In this document: positions 11,896 through 23,542 of the stretch, in pieces
How the letters are laid out: the number at the start of each line of letters is the position of its first letter
Numbering within the stretch: the stretch's first letter is position 1
Assembly: GCA_965153455.1 (NCBI GenBank)
Contig: OZ234497.1
Location: forward strand, 5,580,001 to 5,644,000
Reading direction: 5' to 3'
Length of the DNA: 64,000 nucleotides
Origin: Sphagnum compactum
Lineage: Eukaryota > Bryophyta > Sphagnopsida > Sphagnales
Notes under the pieces: model-generated
What the model was told of the DNA's origin: nothing
What the model saw: only the letters and a program-made list of their open reading frames with translations
The model's database searches: none
Position numbers and translations under genes: made by a program

Positions 11896-12655
11896 ATGGC
11901 GAACCAGACCGTTTTCCAAAAATTGAAGAGTCGGTGGATAGCGGAAACGAAAGACGAGGAGAAGGTTGCAGCGCACTTGGTACGTTTGCAGCTGTAGCTT
12001 TGTCTGGTCTTTTGTCTGTTGTTTTCTCTTGCCTCTTCTTCGGATACCTCCTGATCAACAAGTATACATGTATCTCTCGCAAAGAAACCCTAGCGATCAA
12101 CAAGTATATCTATCTGCTAAAGGAACATCCGGTCTTAGTAGGTTTTTTTCCTGCTCTGGTTTTGTTTGCAATCGATTTCTAGGTAATGTGTGCATGCTGT
12201 ATCCTTGGCCGCAAGGAGAGCATGTTGCCGGTTCTCTCAATGACTCACAATAGTCTCATTAAGGCAGCAGGTTGTTTGTTTTCAGGGTCTTCCTCTTGTG
12301 ATATGCTGATCATTTCTATATGTGAAATGATAAACTAGTCCATGGCCATCTATATTTTGATGTTTAGGTTTCCACCAACACCTTTGTTTCTTGAAGGACG
12401 GAACTTAGATGCCATGGAGGAATTATGCATTTGAGGAAAGGTTTTGTCTGGATTGAAGTTTTCTATTTGAGACCATCTGCAATTGTCAATCCGGATTGAC
12501 CAGGATGTGCGGTCTTCCATGAGCTATGTTACTCGTTTCAAAATCTACTTATCTGGTTATGATGTTGGTGCTTGCAGAGACTGTTGCGAGCTGCTGCATT
12601 ATTTGCAGGGTCAGTGTTTCTGATGCGCAGTTTTGGTGATCTAATGGCAGTGTAA
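11896..12655 (+). CDS. TOM5: Mitochondrial import receptor subunit TOM5, 2 exons, 53 aa
   Basis: TOM5 is a small tail-anchored subunit of the outer-membrane protein import pore (TOM complex). Exon 1 (11896-11979) codes MANQTVFQKLKSRWIAETK followed by DEEKVAAHL. Exon 2 (12578-12655) codes RLLRAAALFAGSVFLMRSFG then DLMAV and a TAA. The 598-base intron begins GTACGT and ends TTGCAG, in phase 0. The layout matches plant TOM5 as I know it from Arabidopsis: a cytosolic charged segment with a W and a DE-K pattern, then one membrane span ending in LMRS-GDLM-V. The 53 residues compare with 54 in Arabidopsis. Each exon is too short to stand out as an open frame, and exon 1 reads on into intron if unspliced. 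A telo-box and GA/CA runs lie just upstream. Confidence rests on the full-length pattern match; no alignment was run. Confidence 0.88.
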
Positions 12656-14160
12656 GGTGGCTGTCAGTTAGCCACTACAAAATGCCCAGGTTTGAGTGTT
12701 GCTTGAACCTGCTGGGCAGGGGTGCAGTTTTGTGTAGCCAAGATGACTCCTTCACCCATGAATGGAACTTTTTTCCCTGAAAAAACTTGCAGTAATCTGT
12801 TGTAGAAGGTATGAGCAAACTGGAAGCAGAATCTTCAATGCATAACAGTGCCTGTGGTTAGTAGAATTGACCTGAAATGAAGGCCCATAGATGTAGACAA
12901 TCTTTATCTACAGTCAAGTCTTCTGGTACAGCAGTGTACATGTGATTAGTTCATGCTTCAAGAAGTCATTTATACTAAAACCACGCTATTGCGCATAATA
13001 CCTTTCTGAAATCAGATCAGTGATTTGCAGATGATCCACTGACTGGCATATCTTTGTCTTTATTTGTGTGGTTTATTTTCTTTTCCTTTCTTGTCTTGTT
13101 ACCATCAACATTTTGTTGCAGAGTTTCCTCTCACAAACTCAGAGATACATTTATTTTGTATTTTGTTCTGATCAGTTTTGGTATGAAGCTTTCAGGTGAA
13201 TATGACACCATCTACATTGTCCATCCACCTTGCACAATGCCTTGACAAAGTGAAGTTCTCAAGTTTTCTTGGAGCTCTCAAGATGAGAATTCCTAGATTG
13301 AAATGTGAAGAGCTGTAAATATTTGTGGATGAGTGGGAATTGTACCCCTCTAGATAATCCCCTGTGATGTTCAAGGAATTGTTGCAAGCCTCCTTCTGGT
13401 CTTTCCTGTCTTTGTTTGAGTGTTTCAATCCTGCAAGGTTTTTCGTCTCTGGCACTCATCAAGGCTTAGCATCTCCAGTTGTGGACAACTCTGAGCTCAT
13501 AAATATCTAGTAGGTAGGAAGGTTTGTTTTATTGGTAAAAAAAGAGTGCTTTGACATCTTTCATATTTGGAGAGTTAGAGATTCATGGACTGGAGACATT
13601 AGCAAGTGAGATGGGCATGAATGGAGTGCTGAAGAGCAGCAATGTGTAGCCTGCAGTTTGGCTTCACGCATGTACAGAGTTTGGTTCATATGTATGTTTG
13701 TCTCAGGAATTTGAATATGAACTAGGGCCAAATTTTGTTGGGAATGGAGCAAGAGAACACCTACTCTCAATTCCTGAAGCTGCTTTGCTTGAAAAGATCA
13801 CAGCAACAGAGATCAAGTAGTCATTGTGAATTTGGAGGTGTGTTGCAAGGTGGGAAACCTTTTGGTGTAAGGTACGGTCCCAGAGTTACTTCCAACACCA
13901 AAGTTTGCCACAAAGCTTCAAGAACAGGAAGGTAGAAGAAGAGCTCACTACTACTTCTACAAGATGTTATGATGAGTGATTTTTTCATTAGCAAGCTGGT
14001 CCTTTCTGACTATCTGTACAAGTGCATGCATAACAACAACACCCATGACGCAAGCAGGTTCGGTTGCACAAACCATTGACATCATGTTCTGAATACTGCA
14101 AAGGGACCAGCTTGAATTGAACCTGAGTGCAATGGAGGCCTGAAAGAAGTAATTGACCAT
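12656..14160. other. TOM5 3' flank and spacer with a weak coding-like stretch
   Basis: No gene is recognised. From about 13564 to 13819 one plus-strand frame runs about 85 codons with a single internal TAG. It includes ELEIHGLETLASEMG and FVGNGAREHLLSIPEAALLE, follows no known family that I can name, and ends in a TAG. It may be a gene fragment or chance. Confidence 0.3.
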
Positions 14161-14164
14161 AATT

Positions 14165-15430
14165 GCAACACGATAATTATTTAGATGATAATTGCAAGAA
14201 ATAATTCCACACTAGAATCCTTTCATATTTGTTTTTTCATATATCACATCTCAATCGTCGCATGTGAAAATTGAATGATTTTTGTCTTCCCAACACTCAT
14301 TTGAATTCAATTTAGGTCACATCACATTTAATAAAAACACAAAATTGTCTCACAAAATGAATATTAGATAACACACTAACACAAATTGAATTATTGCAAG
14401 ATGATAAGACAATACCAAACTCAAATTGTCTTGCAAAATGATAAGATAACACAAAAACACAAATTGTGGAGTGCAACATGATTATCAAACAACACACAAA
14501 TCTACACAAAAATTCACGTGACCAAATTTGATCGTATAATTTCACAAAGTATTAAAACACAATGAATAAGCATAAACACAAAAAAAAAATTCATGACAAA
14601 TTTGATGAGATAATTTCACAAATTGTCAAAACATGATGAGGAAACACCACACAAAACTTGCTAGGACAAATTTGATTATATAACTTCACAAATCATCAAA
14701 ACATTATGAATAAACAAACAAAAACACAAAAATTGTCATGACATGATAAAAAAAAACATGTGCAAAATTTTCATGATAACATGGAATCGTGATGAATATA
14801 AGCTATAAACAAAAAAATTATCATGACATAATTATATCAAAAAATTGTCATTGATGTAATAAAAAATTATTCATAACATCATGATGAATAAACACAACTT
14901 CTTTTGACATGATTTCTAACATCACAAATTGTCATATATATAATTTTGTGAATATTTATTGACTTTAAAAACTCATAATTGCAAGTTCGACACTAACCTT
15001 ACAAATATTTATCTCACAATTTTTTGATAAACAAAGTTATAAAATTGAAGTTTGAAATCTATATCAATAGAAGTGAAAATGATCTCATGAAAAATGTTTT
15101 TTTTTTTCAATATTGTAGGATTCAAGGAACAATTGAAAACATAGCAATATTGTGACCTTATGTTGGTTTGATTGGCACTAGTGATTTAGAGCCCAAATTA
15201 TTTTTAAAATAATCCTAAAATCTTTTTTTAAGCACATTCTTAAATATTTATAATATGCGTAAAATGGTTGATGATGGATGAACTTTATCCATGAATGACA
15301 AGGTTAGTTAAATGAAAAATATTTTTTATGAGTAATTAGAAAAAATGTTGGTTTATTTTTAATGATATTTGTGGGGGATAAGTGATGGGATGTCATATGT
15401 GACATATATATCCATCAAGCTTTTTACCCA
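14165..15430. repeat. AT-rich degenerate repeat tract
   Basis: Variants of ACACAAAATTGTCATGACA, CACAAATTGTC and TTTGATNANATAA recur many times between about 14310 and 14960 with irregular spacing. This looks like a decayed tandem array. No coding content was seen. Confidence 0.55.
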
Positions 15431-15640
15431 CGGTTCTTTCTTTAAGGGTTTCAAAATACCCGGGATCGATGATTCGGTTCATTCAGTTGTTCGGGTTCAA
15501 AGAATCGACGGTTCTCTCATTTTGAAAATAATTTAGTGAAACGAAAGAACCGGCGGCTCTTTATCAACTCTAAAATAACCGCACAACATTGGAGAGTACG
15601 AGAGAGTGCATATTGGAAATTTTCCAGTTAATCCCCGATT

Positions 15641-15686
15641 TGGACGGCTGAGATTGTCCTGCATCGAATGTGGACGGCTGAGATTG
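15641..15686 (+). promoter_or_regulatory. Direct repeat TGGACGGCTGAGATTG x2 upstream of LDL1
   Basis: Two exact 16-base copies at 15641-15656 and 15671-15686 start 30 bases apart, about three helical turns. They sit about 1.2 kb before the LDL1 ATG, close to the likely transcription start. Words of the GGACGGCTGAGAT type recur near plant genes. A regulatory role is inferred. Confidence 0.45.
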
Positions 15687-15779
15687 GCGTAAAGTTGAAG
15701 AGTCGAGAACCAAAAAAGTGAGGTCCCATAAACTCTGAGGACCTCAAAATCCCCGTCCGCATCGAGATCCTGGAAACGG

Positions 15780-16885
15780 TTTCGAGATCTCGAAGGTCGT
15801 CGTCGTCGTCGTCGTCTCCCCGGGCACAATTTCGTGAACGATTTCTGTGGAAGGATTTTGCTGTTGTGTGTTTTTCTCCTCCTCCTCCGGCCTTGTTGCG
15901 TGCGTTTGAGGGCGTCTTTTTGGTTTTAGGAGTTGGGTCGTTGTCGTCGTTCCGGATTCAGCAGTTTCAGTTCCTTATGTTGTCCACGATTTTCCAACAG
16001 TTTTGAACTCTTCTTCTTCTCCTTCTTCTGTCTTTGTTCTTGTTATTGATGGGGATTCAGTAGCGGTTTCTTCACTCTTCAGGTCGGTCGGTACGTCCAT
16101 CGGGTCTTCGTTTCAATGAAGCCTGCGAGAAAGAGACGGAGACGGAAGGAACGAAAAGAGAGGAGACAGTTGTAGCATTTATGCTGAGTTTTCTTTGATG
16201 GTTTTCCATTTCGATTTCTTTTTGTGTCTTCATTTGATCTTGGGAGGGTCTTGAAATCCTGAAAGCTTTTGTGATGAGGTGAAACTCTCAAGGCAAGAAG
16301 AAGAATAACAAGGCAAGAAGAAAGAGGAGGAGGAGGAGGAGGAGAAGACGAGGAAGAATGAAGAGATGAAGGTCGGGGGATGATGTACCGGCCATGTTTT
16401 CGTAATAGCATTGGTTCCTGGGTTTCCGATGTTCGTCTCGCAGTTATTCTCTCGAACACATTTGCCATTCTCGCTGTGTCAGGCAGGTGCGTCATTCTGG
16501 AACCAATTGACTTCTTCTTCTTCTGTCATGGTGAAACATGGGTTCTGCAAACTGTGTCTAGGAAAGCTTAGATTCTCTGTTTTTTTTTAGGAATTAGGGT
16601 TAGTGTTAACCTTGGAAAATTGCGACACTTGAAACCCTAATGCAAAAAATATATATGGTGGGTGTGATTTCTTTATGGGTGATGGGGTTTTTCTCTGGGT
16701 TTTTTGTTAGTGGAAGTTGGGGTGGTAGATTGAAAGTTCAAAATATATATACATTTGTGTTCTTTCTGCAGAGTTGGTGTTTCTAAGCTCTTTGTGGGGG
16801 GCTGGATTGATGATTAAGAAGTTAATGATGGATGGTGAATTTTACCTCTTGGAAAGTATGTAGGTGTGTGGCCTAAAGCAGGGTG
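15780..16885 (+). promoter_or_regulatory. Probable 5' leader of LDL1, perhaps with a leader intron
   Basis: The stretch is GC-richer than the DNA to its left. It carries a (GTC) run at 15796-15817, a (GAG) run at about 16324-16344, and a telo-box AAACCCTAA at 16632-16640 with the reverse word TTAGGGTTAG at about 16594. A possible leader intron runs from GCAG/GTGCGT near 16487 to TTTCTGCAG near 16771. No long open frame fits a known protein. Confidence 0.4.
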
Positions 16886-19800
16886 ATGGAAAAGGTAGCC
16901 TCAGCACCGAATATTCCAGCAGTTGTAGATGCCACAAACAACAGCAATATGGGAGAGATGGGAGGGGGGGTTTTGACATCAAAAGTGACATCTGAGCCCA
17001 CATTAGGGTCTGCATCTGGTGGAGGAGGAGGAGCAATGCCAGGCACAAATCTGCAACATTCACCATCGGGGGGAGGAGGTTTGAGGCGCTTACACAATGG
17101 AAGATTTGCACCCCAGGCAGCTAGAGAAGAAGATCTCAAAGAGGGGTTTGTTAGTAGAGTGCGGAATGTAGTGAAATCTGGCGATATGGCAAATACAGAA
17201 AAAAAGAAGCGGATTCGGATTCGGAAAAAGAAGGTGACAACAGTTTTGCCACCTGGAAACTCTGGGGTTCAACAAGACACAGTTACTCTGACCACAGTTG
17301 CTCAGAAGAAAAAGCGAATCAGGATTCGGAATCGAAAGCGGAAGCAGCCAGAAATTGTGGCAAACGATGATGGAACTTCACCAGTTGAGGGTAGGCAGAG
17401 CAAGAGGCCAGCACGCCAGCATGCAAAAGTGTCAACCTATGATGAATCTGCATTAGATGCAGCTATTGAGGAGCAGCTGGGCATGCAGTCACAAGGTAAA
17501 GGGCACAAACGCAAGTTGGGCAATGTCGATAAGGACATCACCATGGAAGCAATGATTGCTGCAGCAATAGGATTTCCTCGAGATGCACTGACAGAGGAAG
17601 AAATTGAAGCTGGTGTAGTTTCTACAGTGGGAAGTCAAGAACAAGCAAATTATATTGTGGTACGCAATCATATATTAGCAACATGGAGAGAAAATGTAAA
17701 CACGTGGCTAGAGCAGGAGACAGTAATGGAAACCATACGCAGCTTGCACAGTAAACTCGTTTCATCTGCCTACGATTTTCTTCTTTCTCATGGTTATATT
17801 AACTTTGGAGTCGCTCCTGCAATCAAAGCTAAGGTACCTGCAGAAAAAGACAAGGCATCAGTGGTTGTCATAGGTGCTGGGTTGGCAGGCCTAGCAGCTG
17901 CTAGGCATCTTTTGGCCATTGGACATAAAGTGGTGGTAGTGGAAGGCAGGCTGAGGCCAGGGGGACGAGTCTACACCAAGAAGATGGAGGGTGAAAAGGT
18001 ATGGGCAGCAGCTGATCTGGGTGGGAGTGTTGTCACTGGGATTCATGGAAATCCACTTGGAGTTTTGGCTCGGCAGATGAACTTACCTCTCCACAAGATC
18101 CGAGATCAGTGTCCAATCTATCAACCTCATGGCCAGCCTGCTCAGAAGGATGTGGATAACAAAGTGGAGGCAGAGTTCAACAAACTGCTTGACACATGTG
18201 GTAAGTGGCGAGAAAACAAGGAGCACACAGCAGACCAGGTCTCTTTAGGAGAGACGCTTGAGAGACTGCGGGTGAGCAGTGGGGTTGGACTGGGTCAGGA
18301 GGAGAGGCAGTTATACGATTGGCACTCTGCAAACCTTGAGTATGCAAATGCTTCATTGCTGACTAATTTGTCACTGGCATATTGGGACCAAGATGACCCA
18401 TATGAGATGGGCGGTGACCACTGTTTCCTTCCTGGAGGCAATGTGCAATTTGTTGCAGCATTGACTGAGGGTCTACCTATCTTCTATGGCAAAACAGTCA
18501 AGGCCATTCATTATGGGAATGAAGGTGTGCAAGTTATTGCGCACAATCAAGTATTTGAATGTGATATGGTACTTTGCACAGTGCCTCTGGGCGTATTGAA
18601 AAAGGGGTTGATAAAGTTTGAGCCAGAGCTTCCAAAGCGTAAGCTGGATGCAATACAACGGTTAGGGTTTGGACTTTTGAACAAGGTTGTAATGCTTTTC
18701 CCAAGAGTGTTTTGGGGCACTGATATTGATACATTTGGTCACCTTGAGGAAGACCCTAAGAACCGTGGCGAGTACTTCCTGTTTTACAGCTATGCTGGTG
18801 TGTCTGGGGGACCTCTTCTGATGGCTTTGGTGGCTGGTGAGGCTGCAATAAAGTTTGAGCGCACACCTCCCCTTGAGGCCGTGACTCGTGTTATGAGCAT
18901 TCTCAGAGGTACTTAAATTGCACTGTATCTCATCTGAGTTCTTTTCATAGGAAGGCAAGTGAATGTGCTACTTGGAAGTCTCACAAAAAACCTGATGAAG
19001 TAGTTCATGTTCACTAGCTTGACTTTCTCACAGAATGTTTGAAGTGGCTAAATTCCTTCTATAGAGCTTTCCATTGGTGGTCAATAACACTTGGGTTGCC
19101 AGGTTCTTGGATTTCTTACAACCAAATTTTGACAAAACTTCTCTTCTTTTGCAATGTTAACTCTGCTCTTCATACAACATGATAACTACACTCATTCCTG
19201 TCATACTGTTTTGTTTCCGCCAGAACTCAAACAACATTCTTTTCTAGAAGTACAAAGTTCAGAAGGGCTTTCCTTTCTCACCTGTTGATTGAAGAAGCTA
19301 TTGAGAAAGGTCTCAAAAATGTTTGTCAATAAATGGGAAGAGTTTTTAGGAGTTCAAGGGATCTTGAGTGAATGGAAAGCCAATTTCAATGTTTGTTTAT
19401 TACATAGACAACTGTTCCTTCCTGCAATCTGGATTGCCTGAAGAGTTCTCAACATTCTTTTGTTATAATTCACATGGATAAGTCTAGTAATATTTATTTT
19501 TTAAATTATTTTTACAAAATAATTTTTTTCTAAATAACTCTGTGTTTCTTCAATTTCCTTTGCGCTTTATTCTCCAGCAGGTATGTATGAGGTTTCAAAT
19601 TTTTCTGAGTCAGAAATCCTTAAAGTTCATCTTTCTTTTAATAAGGCTCATAATTTTAGTGGTTAAAATTGTGGTCCACATCTTCCATTTCTTGGTGCTG
19701 CTTGGAAGTTCTGTAAAAATCCAAGTCAACCAAGATTTATTTTTGGTGTCAAAGCTCAGAAAGGCCCATGTTCCTTCATGTTCCTTCTGCTAGAAGTTGG

Positions 19801-22800
19801 ATTCTCAACGACTCTACAGTAGCAGTGGATGTGATAAAACCCCTAAATCTTTCAAGGCCAGAGGTTGATACAACTTCTCCACTCTTGCTGTAGTTGTTTG
19901 ATTTTTCAACTCTATATACTAATCTCAATCTGGTAAGTCTAAGAGCCCATATGAAAGTTGTGATTAATAGAGTGTTTGGTCAGATGCTTTAAACTTCATG
20001 GTTTTAAGTTCTTGTTGGTTCAAATAATGGCTCTTACTTTCAGGTATTTGTGGCTTAAGAGTAAACTAAAGATAAGTTCATTTGAGAATCTCCATAGCTT
20101 CAAAGTTGTGCAGGCTTTGACTTAATCTCTTGGTTAGATTTTTTGTTAAATACTTTGTTTCTGTTTTTCAGTCATTGTGCTTATAGACAATGTATTGCCA
20201 TCCCAATAGGCGGGATCCCAATAGGTACCAATAGTGCTGTCTATTTAGCTAATTTGTATCTTTTTTCTATGAGTTCGATTTTCTCAAGCATCTCTTGAAT
20301 AATCCTGTTGTGCTTCATAGATTGTCCCTTGTTTGTAGGTTTGTGGATGACTTTTTTGTTCCTAACTTTCCCGACCTTGAGAGTTTTATGTACCTATAAG
20401 AAGGCTCTTTTGGTGGTGGCATATACCCCAAAACATCTTGTGAGTTAAGTTATACTTCTAAAGACTTCTCTTGTAACTTTTTGGATATAGCTGTGGAGCA
20501 AAAGTTCTCAAGGTATATCTTGTGATATCTTTGATAAATGTTCTCAACCAAAGGATGCAGGTGTTAGCATGACTTGTATCCCTCATGTTCATTCCCTCAA
20601 TATCTCCTTTACCGCTTAGTTGGGCATTGTCAATAGTCAGTTTTGCAGATTTTTCAGGCTTTGTAGTTTTACAGATTTCTTTGTTTATCAGATGGTCCGT
20701 TTTGTTGTCCTTCTGAAGAACAAAGGCTACCGTCTAAAGATTCTGTTAAAGAGCACTAGAGGGTTTGACGATAAAGAAAAAATTCTATTTGCAATTTCAG
20801 GATTTGGAGTATTCCAAATGATTTTGTACAGAGTCTAGTAAGTGAGGAAGCTAGTGCGGAGCTTCCTGTAAGTTCACGTAGTCTATTTTTTCTCTGCAGT
20901 CAGTTTCTCTATGTTTTGTCTTCCTTTTCTGTATGTCTCTTTTGCTTTTTTTCCCTCAAGTCTTTTCTTTTTGTGTTTTTCCTTGAGTTTTTGTTTGTTT
21001 GTTGCTAGCCCATATCATGGCTGAGTCTTCCCTTTGCTTCCAGACTTGCAGCAGAAACGTAGTACACAGGTTAGTGTTTACACTGGCCTATACCCACTGT
21101 AGGGAGCTAGGAGCTGATGAAGTCAGTGGGGAAGTTGTGATAGAGAAGTCACTATCATAAATGGTCCTGTTGATTTGTCTTTGTCATATTGTTCTTTGTT
21201 CACAGTTTTGTAAGTCCTTTCCTGGAAGTCTTTCTTGGAGTTCAAGAAGTTTTAACCTTGTTCTGGCTTTCTTAATCGTGAGATGGAGTTTCTGAATTCT
21301 CATGTGAGATATTTCAGATCATGCAAGATTTGGAATAGTCAATAGTCTGTTTCTCAGGTTCTTAAGGTTTGCAGCTCCAAAGAGTTCTTCGTAGCCCAAA
21401 TGACAGGCTTAATTGGTCTGTCAAAGAATAAGGGTTACGCTTCACAGTTTCTTGTTAATCAAACTGAATCAAACCAGAGGGTTGTGTAGCAAAGAAAGGG
21501 TTTTGTTTGGAGTTTCTGCCTGTGGAATCTTCAAAATAATCAGTCCAAAGGGTTCTCATTCCTTAGCTGGGATCTTTTCTAACCCCACTTTATCAATGTT
21601 GTTGTCTTGAAGTCCTTTCTTCTCTCTGTTTTCTTTCCATTTCCATTTTTGGAGGGGGTTTTCTTTTCTTGCCTTTTTCCCATTCTAACTTATCTTATTT
21701 CTTTAGGTCTTTGGGTTTTCTTCTCCTTGAAGCTAGCCAGCATCATAGCTGAGTTTTCTGGTTTCTGCTGGTCTTGCAAGAGAAACTAGGTATGTTGGTT
21801 AATGTTGAACATTAACCTGCACCCATTGCCAGAAAGTGATGAAGTCAGTGAGGGATTTTATGGTAGGTAATGAATGTCTTACATTCTTTTGAAGGTACCT
21901 GAACATGTATATGCCACTTGCTGTTGTTTACACCACTCCTGTCTTGTGATCTGGTTTTCCCTTTTCTTGAGGGTGGGTGCCTTCTTTTTCATGGTTGCTC
22001 ATGGTTGCTGGCTTCTTTTGTCAGATCTGAAATATCTGTTGCCTTATTGTGGGATCATCTGTCAATCCTTTTCAGGTTGACTAAAATTGTAGGTATTGAG
22101 AAATCCTCAGTACCTATGAAGATTATTGGTTCAAAGAGTAAGGAGGAGCTAAGGGGAACAGACTCTTATCATTGGTTCAAAATAGTGGCCAGTTCAGATT
22201 TTAACTTATGTTGTTAGAGTTTTGATCGGTAACTTGTTCCTCACATTTGATCATCAGCATCTAAGCAGTCAGTTGGTATCCCAAGAAATTTATTTGTTCC
22301 ACCTCATTCATTCTGTCAGGTAAATTGAGTGTGTTATGAACTTCTTCATAATAAATCAGAAGTTGAGAGGTTTAAACAATGACATCATATGTATTGTACT
22401 AAACTTGGTGTCATGGACAGTTATGTCTGTAGGCTGCAGTTCAAAGAGTTCTTCAGAGCTCATATGGTGAGTTTGAGCATTCTTCTGAATGTCTCTGAAA
22501 ATGAACCAGCGGATTGGTAAAGAAAGAAAATTGGTTTTCTTTGAGTTTCAACCTGTAATCTTCAAAATGATTCAGTCAAGGGCTTCATGAGTTCAGGGGC
22601 AGAATTTTAAAGCTGGCTTCAGTTTTTAAGTTGTAAGTTGAGGTCTTCAATTAGTATCCAATCAAGGATTTATGTTCCATTTGGCAAAAGGGCGTGGTTG
22701 TAACCATGCCTGCTATTGAAGTGCAAGACCAAGTGCTAGATGCAGTTGTCAAAGGAGCTCAAGGGTTTAAGATCATTGGCAAGTAATTGTGGTTTGTGGT

Positions 22801-23542
22801 TGATTGCACAGGTATCTTTGAGCCTAAGGGCATAAGAGTGCCCAATCCAGTCCAGACTGTGTGTACACGGTGGGGCAGTGATAGCTTGTGTTTTGGCTCA
22901 TACTCAAATGTGGCTGTGGGAGCATCTGGTGAAGACTATGATATACTGGCAGAGAGTGTTGATGACAGGCTTTTCTTTGCAGGGGAGGCCACCAACCGTC
23001 AGTATCCAGCAACCATGCATGGTGCATTTTTAAGTGGGCACCGAGAGGCAGCCAAAATTGCTAGAGCAGCTGCAGCTCGCATGGCCCCCCCAAAACCCCT
23101 CATACCAGTGCAGAAGGACATGCGGTTGTACATGGCTACATTGGCTGACCTCTTCAAGGAACCTGATCTTGACTTTGGAAGTTTCTCTATCATCTTTGAT
23201 CAACAGACAAAAGATCCCAGCTCATTAGCACTAGTGCGACTGGTTTATGACATGCCAGTACGGATGCCTAGCAGGGCTGACACACCTGAGGTGAGAACCA
23301 ATCAAAGTGTGCCAGCAGAGGAGCAGTTACACCTCTATACCACAATTACCCGCCAGCAGGCATTTGACTTGAGAGATGTGAAAGGAGGAGACAGAGAGAA
23401 ATATGTGTATTTGTGCCAGAAATTTGGCGTGAAGCTGGTGGGTCGGAGAGGACTTGGTCCAGCTGGCGATGCACTGGTGGTTGCTATCAAATGGAACCGA
23501 GCAGCAAGAAAGGAGGGATCCACGATGCAAAAGTTTCCCTGA
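16886..23542 (+). CDS. LDL1: LSD1-like lysine-specific histone demethylase (LDL1 type), 2 exons, 917 aa
   Basis: This nuclear flavoenzyme removes methyl groups from histone H3 Lys4 by FAD-dependent amine oxidation. Exons: 16886-18908 and 22812-23542. The 3.9-kb intron splits a Gly codon in ILRG/IFEPKG. Order of parts: a Gly-rich start, a basic region with a doubled KKRIRIR motif (about residues 106 and 141), a SWIRM domain (about 218-316), and the amine oxidase domain from the dinucleotide-binding VVVIGAGLAGLAAARHLL (about 326). Family marks follow: EGRLRPGGRV, GGDHCFLPGGN, GFGLLNKVVMLF (Lys600 matches the catalytic lysine of human LSD1) and FAGEATNRQYPATMHGAFLSG. The C-terminal 140 or so residues resemble the LDL1 tail. 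The open frame extends one codon upstream to a GTG at 16883, but the real start is the ATG at 16886. Arabidopsis LDL1 is somewhat shorter. FLD-type is the alternative; LEYANASLLTNLSLAYWDQD favours LDL1. Confidence 0.93.
19590..20840 (+). mobile_element. Reverse transcriptase fossil inside the LDL1 intron
   Basis: A decayed RT frame lies sense-wise in the intron. Blocks in order: HLPFLGAAWKFCKNPSQPRF (about 19678-19740), IPIGTNSAVYLANLYLF (about 20210-20265), the catalytic RFVDDFF (FVDD coded at 20340-20351), SFGGGIYPKTSCELSYTSKD then NFLDIAV, ISCDIFDKCSQPKDAG, PHVHS then LGIVNSQFCRF, and LLKNKGYRLKILLKSTRGF ending near 20838. Breaks: a duplicated CCAATAGG word at about 20203-20226, a frame change near 20262, a TAA near 20396, a frame change near 20510 and a TAG near 20614. 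The order (YP-x-T-EL, FLD, YDKR-like, SN-I, GIVNSQ, R-CS, KGY) resembles eukaryotic RTs of the Penelope-like type rather than the LINE at 2.5 kb. The family assignment is tentative. Confidence 0.7.
21290..21870 (+). mobile_element. Second, partial copy of the intronic RT element
   Basis: GIVNSLFLRFLRF, then in another frame CSSKEFFVAQMTGLIGLSKN and KGY, then KERVLFGVSACGIFKII, match the 3' third of the RT at 20.6-20.84 kb (KEKILFAISGFGVFQMI). The DNA after it also matches the tail of the first copy: GCTAGCCCATATCATGGCTG at about 21006 against GCTAGCCAGCATCATAGCTG at about 21731, then GATGAAGTCAGTG in both. This shows a duplicated segment including noncoding tail. Confidence 0.65.
22430..22620 (+). 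mobile_element. Third, short copy of the intronic RT element
   Basis: RLQFKEFFRAHMVSLSILL at about 22436 matches SFTDFFVYQMVRFVVLL of the first copy, and TTCAACCTGTAATCTTCAAAATGAT matches the GIFKII stretch of the second. Only the 3' end of the coding part is visible. Confidence 0.5.

Noticed and set aside
16883-16885. Start of LDL1 at 16883
   Set aside because: That codon is GTG. The first ATG in frame is at 16886.
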